Source: Flavobacterium sp. NKUCC04_CG | GTDB taxonomy: Bacteria > Bacteroidota > Bacteroidia > Flavobacteriales > Flavobacteriaceae | Assembly (NCBI RefSeq): GCF_019345525.1 | Contig: NZ_JAHKRA010000016.1 | Location: 1-64,000 of the forward strand | DNA: 64,000 nucleotides | Direction: 5' to 3' | The notes under the pieces: generated by a model | Seen by the model: the letters and a program-made list of their open reading frames with translations, nothing else | What the model was told of the DNA's origin: nothing | The model's database searches: none | In this document: one piece after another, positions 62,369 through 64,000 of the stretch | Layout of the letters: each line of letters opens with the position of its first letter | Numbering within the stretch: the first letter of the stretch is position 1 | Made by a program: the position numbers and the translations under genes

Positions 62369-63133
62369 TTAAGGTTCGATTTCAATTAATATTGGGCAAT
62401 GGTCTGAATGTTTCGCTTCGGGTAATATACAAGCTCTTGTGATTCGCGATCGTAACGATTCCGAAGCCAGGTGATAATCAATCCTCCAGCCTTTGTTATT
62501 GTTACGTGCATTGGCTCGGTAACTCCACCAACTGTAATGATGTGGGTCTTGATTAAACAGTCTAAAACTATCGATAAAACCATTTTTCATAAACGTATCT
62601 AACCATAAACGCTCTTCGGGAAGAAAACCAGAGACTTTAGCATTGCGAATAGGGTCGTGAATATCGATGGCTTCGTGACAAATATTGTAATCGCCGCAAA
62701 TGAGCAAATTTGGAATTTGCTGAACCAATTCAGATACATATTCCTGAAAATCTGCCATATATTGGAATTTATGGTCCAATCGTTCTATGTTTGTTCCGGA
62801 TGGTAAATACAACGACATAATGGATAAGTTGTCAAAATCCACGCGAAGGTTCCTTCCTTCGAAGTCCATATGTGCAATACCCGTGCCATAAACTACATTT
62901 TTGGGTTCGGTTTTACATAAAATAGCGACACCACTATAGCCTTTTTTCTGGGCAGAAAAGTAATATTGATACGGATAGCCGGCTGCTGTAATATCTGCTG
63001 TAGGGATTTGTGACTCCATGGCTTTGATTTCTTGCAAACAAATCACATCGGGATTTGCAGCTTGTAACCAATCTAGAAAACCTTTGGTAATGGCTGCGCG
63101 AATTCCATTTACATTGTAGGAAATAACTTTCAT
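62369..63133 (-). CDS. xth: exodeoxyribonuclease III
   Basis: AP endonuclease and 3'-5' exonuclease for base excision repair. It has 254 residues from ATG 63133 (MKVISYNVNGIRAAITKGFL); the longer frame adds an unrelated 18 residues. Catalytic features are Glu in ICLQEIKAME, Asp/Asn in LLICGDYNICHEAIDIHDP, the WRIDYHLAS segment and the final SDHCPI. It is the ExoA/Xth branch with 3'-phosphodiesterase activity. It ends just ahead of the OmpA lipoprotein on the same strand. Confidence 0.95.
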   Translation of the reverse strand: MKVISYNVNGIRAAITKGFLDWLQAANPDVICLQEIKAMESQIPTADITAAGYPYQYYFSAQKKGYSGVAILCKTEPKNVVYGTGIAHMDFEGRNLRVDFDNLSIMSLYLPSGTNIERLDHKFQYMADFQEYVSELVQQIPNLLICGDYNICHEAIDIHDPIRNAKVSGFLPEERLWLDTFMKNGFIDSFRLFNQDPHHYSWWSYRANARNNNKGWRIDYHLASESLRSRITRACILPEAKHSDHCPILIEIEP

Positions 63134-63296
63134 TTTAAAATTGTTTGTTCCCTCAAAAATAGAAAAAAAAACACAGTTGTTTTTCAAATTAGCTTTTTTG
63201 GTAATAATAATGTAGTTTTAAAATTTATATAAAAGGTTTTTAGATAAATTACTACTTTAGTTTATTTAAAACAAAAATGCTTAAACAAAGAATTAG

Positions 63297-63304
63297 TATA
63301 TTTG
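63297..63304 (+). promoter_or_regulatory. -7 box of the right-end acyltransferase
   Basis: TATATTTG, 22 bases before the ATG at 63326. Confidence 0.5.
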
Positions 63305-63325
63305 CTTGGATTAATAATATAATGG

Positions 63326-64000
63326 ATGGGGCTAGTTACAGCGAAGGAGGTTGCGAAGGCAATTAAGGTGGATAAATATGGTTTTTTGGGTACTTTTTCA
63401 GGTTGGTTATTGATGAAAATACTCAAGATTTCAGCACTAAATGATATCTATGATAGAAATAAACACTTGTCTGATGTAGCTTTTTTAAACGCCATTTTAG
63501 ACGAGTTTAAAATTGAATTTGAAATTAACCCTGAGGAATTAAAAAGACTTCCGAAAGAGGGACCCTATATAACTATTTCGAACCATCCATTAGGAGGTAT
63601 CGATGGGATATTGTTATTGAAGTTAATGTTGGAACGAGATCCGGATTTTAAGATCGTCGCCAATTTTTTATTGGAGCGCATTGAGCCATTAAAGCCTTAT
63701 GTGATGCCTGTAAATCCTTTTGAAAATCACAAAGAAGCCAAGTCTAGTATGCTTGGTGTCAAAGAGACTCTCAAGCACTTAGGCGAAGGCAAACCCTTGG
63801 GAATGTTTCCAGCTGGAGAGGTTTCAACCTATAAAGACGATAAGCTATTGGTGGATAAACCTTGGGAAGAAGGTGCCATCAAATTGATAAAAAAAGCCAA
63901 TGTTCCCGTAGTCCCTATTTATTTTCACGCTAAAAACAGTAGGTTGTTTTATTTTCTATCGAAGATAAATCCGACCTTAAGAACGGCCAAATTGCCTTCG
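63326..64000 (+). CDS. PlsC-like acyltransferase, cut by the window end
   Basis: At least 225 residues, open to the right edge. Start ATG 63326 (MGLVTAKEVAKAIKVDKYGF); an ATG four bases earlier is out of frame. ISNHPLGGIDGILLLK is the HX4D motif of glycerophosphate/lysophospholipid acyltransferases, and FPAGEVSTYKDDKLLVDKPWEEGAIKLI is the second conserved block. The sequence matches my memory of the N-terminal half of Flavobacterium ornithine-lipid synthase OlsF, a PlsC-like O-acyltransferase fused to an N-acyltransferase. The missing C-terminus prevents confirmation; a plain lysophospholipid acyltransferase is the alternative. Confidence 0.85.
   Translation, partial: MGLVTAKEVAKAIKVDKYGFLGTFSGWLLMKILKISALNDIYDRNKHLSDVAFLNAILDEFKIEFEINPEELKRLPKEGPYITISNHPLGGIDGILLLKLMLERDPDFKIVANFLLERIEPLKPYVMPVNPFENHKEAKSSMLGVKETLKHLGEGKPLGMFPAGEVSTYKDDKLLVDKPWEEGAIKLIKKANVPVVPIYFHAKNSRLFYFLSKINPTLRTAKLPS

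Overview
The window looks like a chromosomal segment of a member of the Flavobacteriaceae (Bacteroidota). The evidence is low GC, promoters matching the Bacteroidota pattern TTTG-N17-23-TAnnTTTG, lipoproteins with short signal peptides, a TonB-dependent receptor, a type IX secretion sorting tail, atpD-atpC as a separate pair, DUF4270, a NAD-dependent L-threonine dehydrogenase of the epimerase type, and a PlsC-like gene at the right edge. I cannot name the species.

Region 1 (1-5160) is accessory. It holds three displaced tips of Rhs/YD-repeat proteins, each followed by an overlapping candidate immunity gene. Tip 1 is broken by a stop codon and a G8 frameshift and is paired with a two-helix membrane protein. 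Tip 2 is a zinc-metallopeptidase-like domain paired with a lipoprotein. Tip 3 is of unknown activity and is paired with a MORN/YwqK-like lipoprotein. Copies and fragments of a repeat that begins CCCCCGCT and ends AGCGGGGG sit right at the cassette edges. One fragment also cuts an XRE-type regulator remnant. A decayed second locus at about 35050-36030 holds an immunity-like orphan between degenerate copies of the same repeat.

Region 2 (5290-16799) is mostly housekeeping: a lipoprotein, ileS (IleRS2 type with a swapped GIHH signature), a DksA-like protein lacking zinc ligands, lspA, a His-rich lipoprotein, a 5-formyl-THF cyclo-ligase and AstE/AspA-like pair, uvrC, and a patatin with a C-terminal barrel.

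Region 3 (17158-24471) is metabolic: homogentisate and 4-hydroxyphenylpyruvate dioxygenases (tyrosine breakdown), a candidate small RNA, a DUF3108 protein, tryptophan 2,3-dioxygenase, an M23 peptidase lipoprotein and pgi. Region 4 (24572-34994) is cell surface: a TonB-dependent receptor, a 1309-residue T9SS substrate and an M16 peptidase.

Region 5 (36155-49291) has a DsbA/FrnE thioredoxin-fold protein, mfd with a lipoprotein upstream, L-threonine dehydrogenase, a tiny membrane protein, a TRIC-type channel, tRNA-Asn, atpDC, and a catalase gene divergent from an OxyR regulator. Region 6 (49366-64000) has glmS, DUF4270 and a glycogen-synthase N-domain protein on the minus strand. It continues with panC-panD-flippase, radA, a MuiA-like protein and DUF421 on the plus strand, then an MscS channel, an OmpA lipoprotein and exonuclease III on the minus strand. 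An acyltransferase runs off the right end. Many convergent or operon ends carry clear hairpin-plus-T terminators, several usable in both directions.
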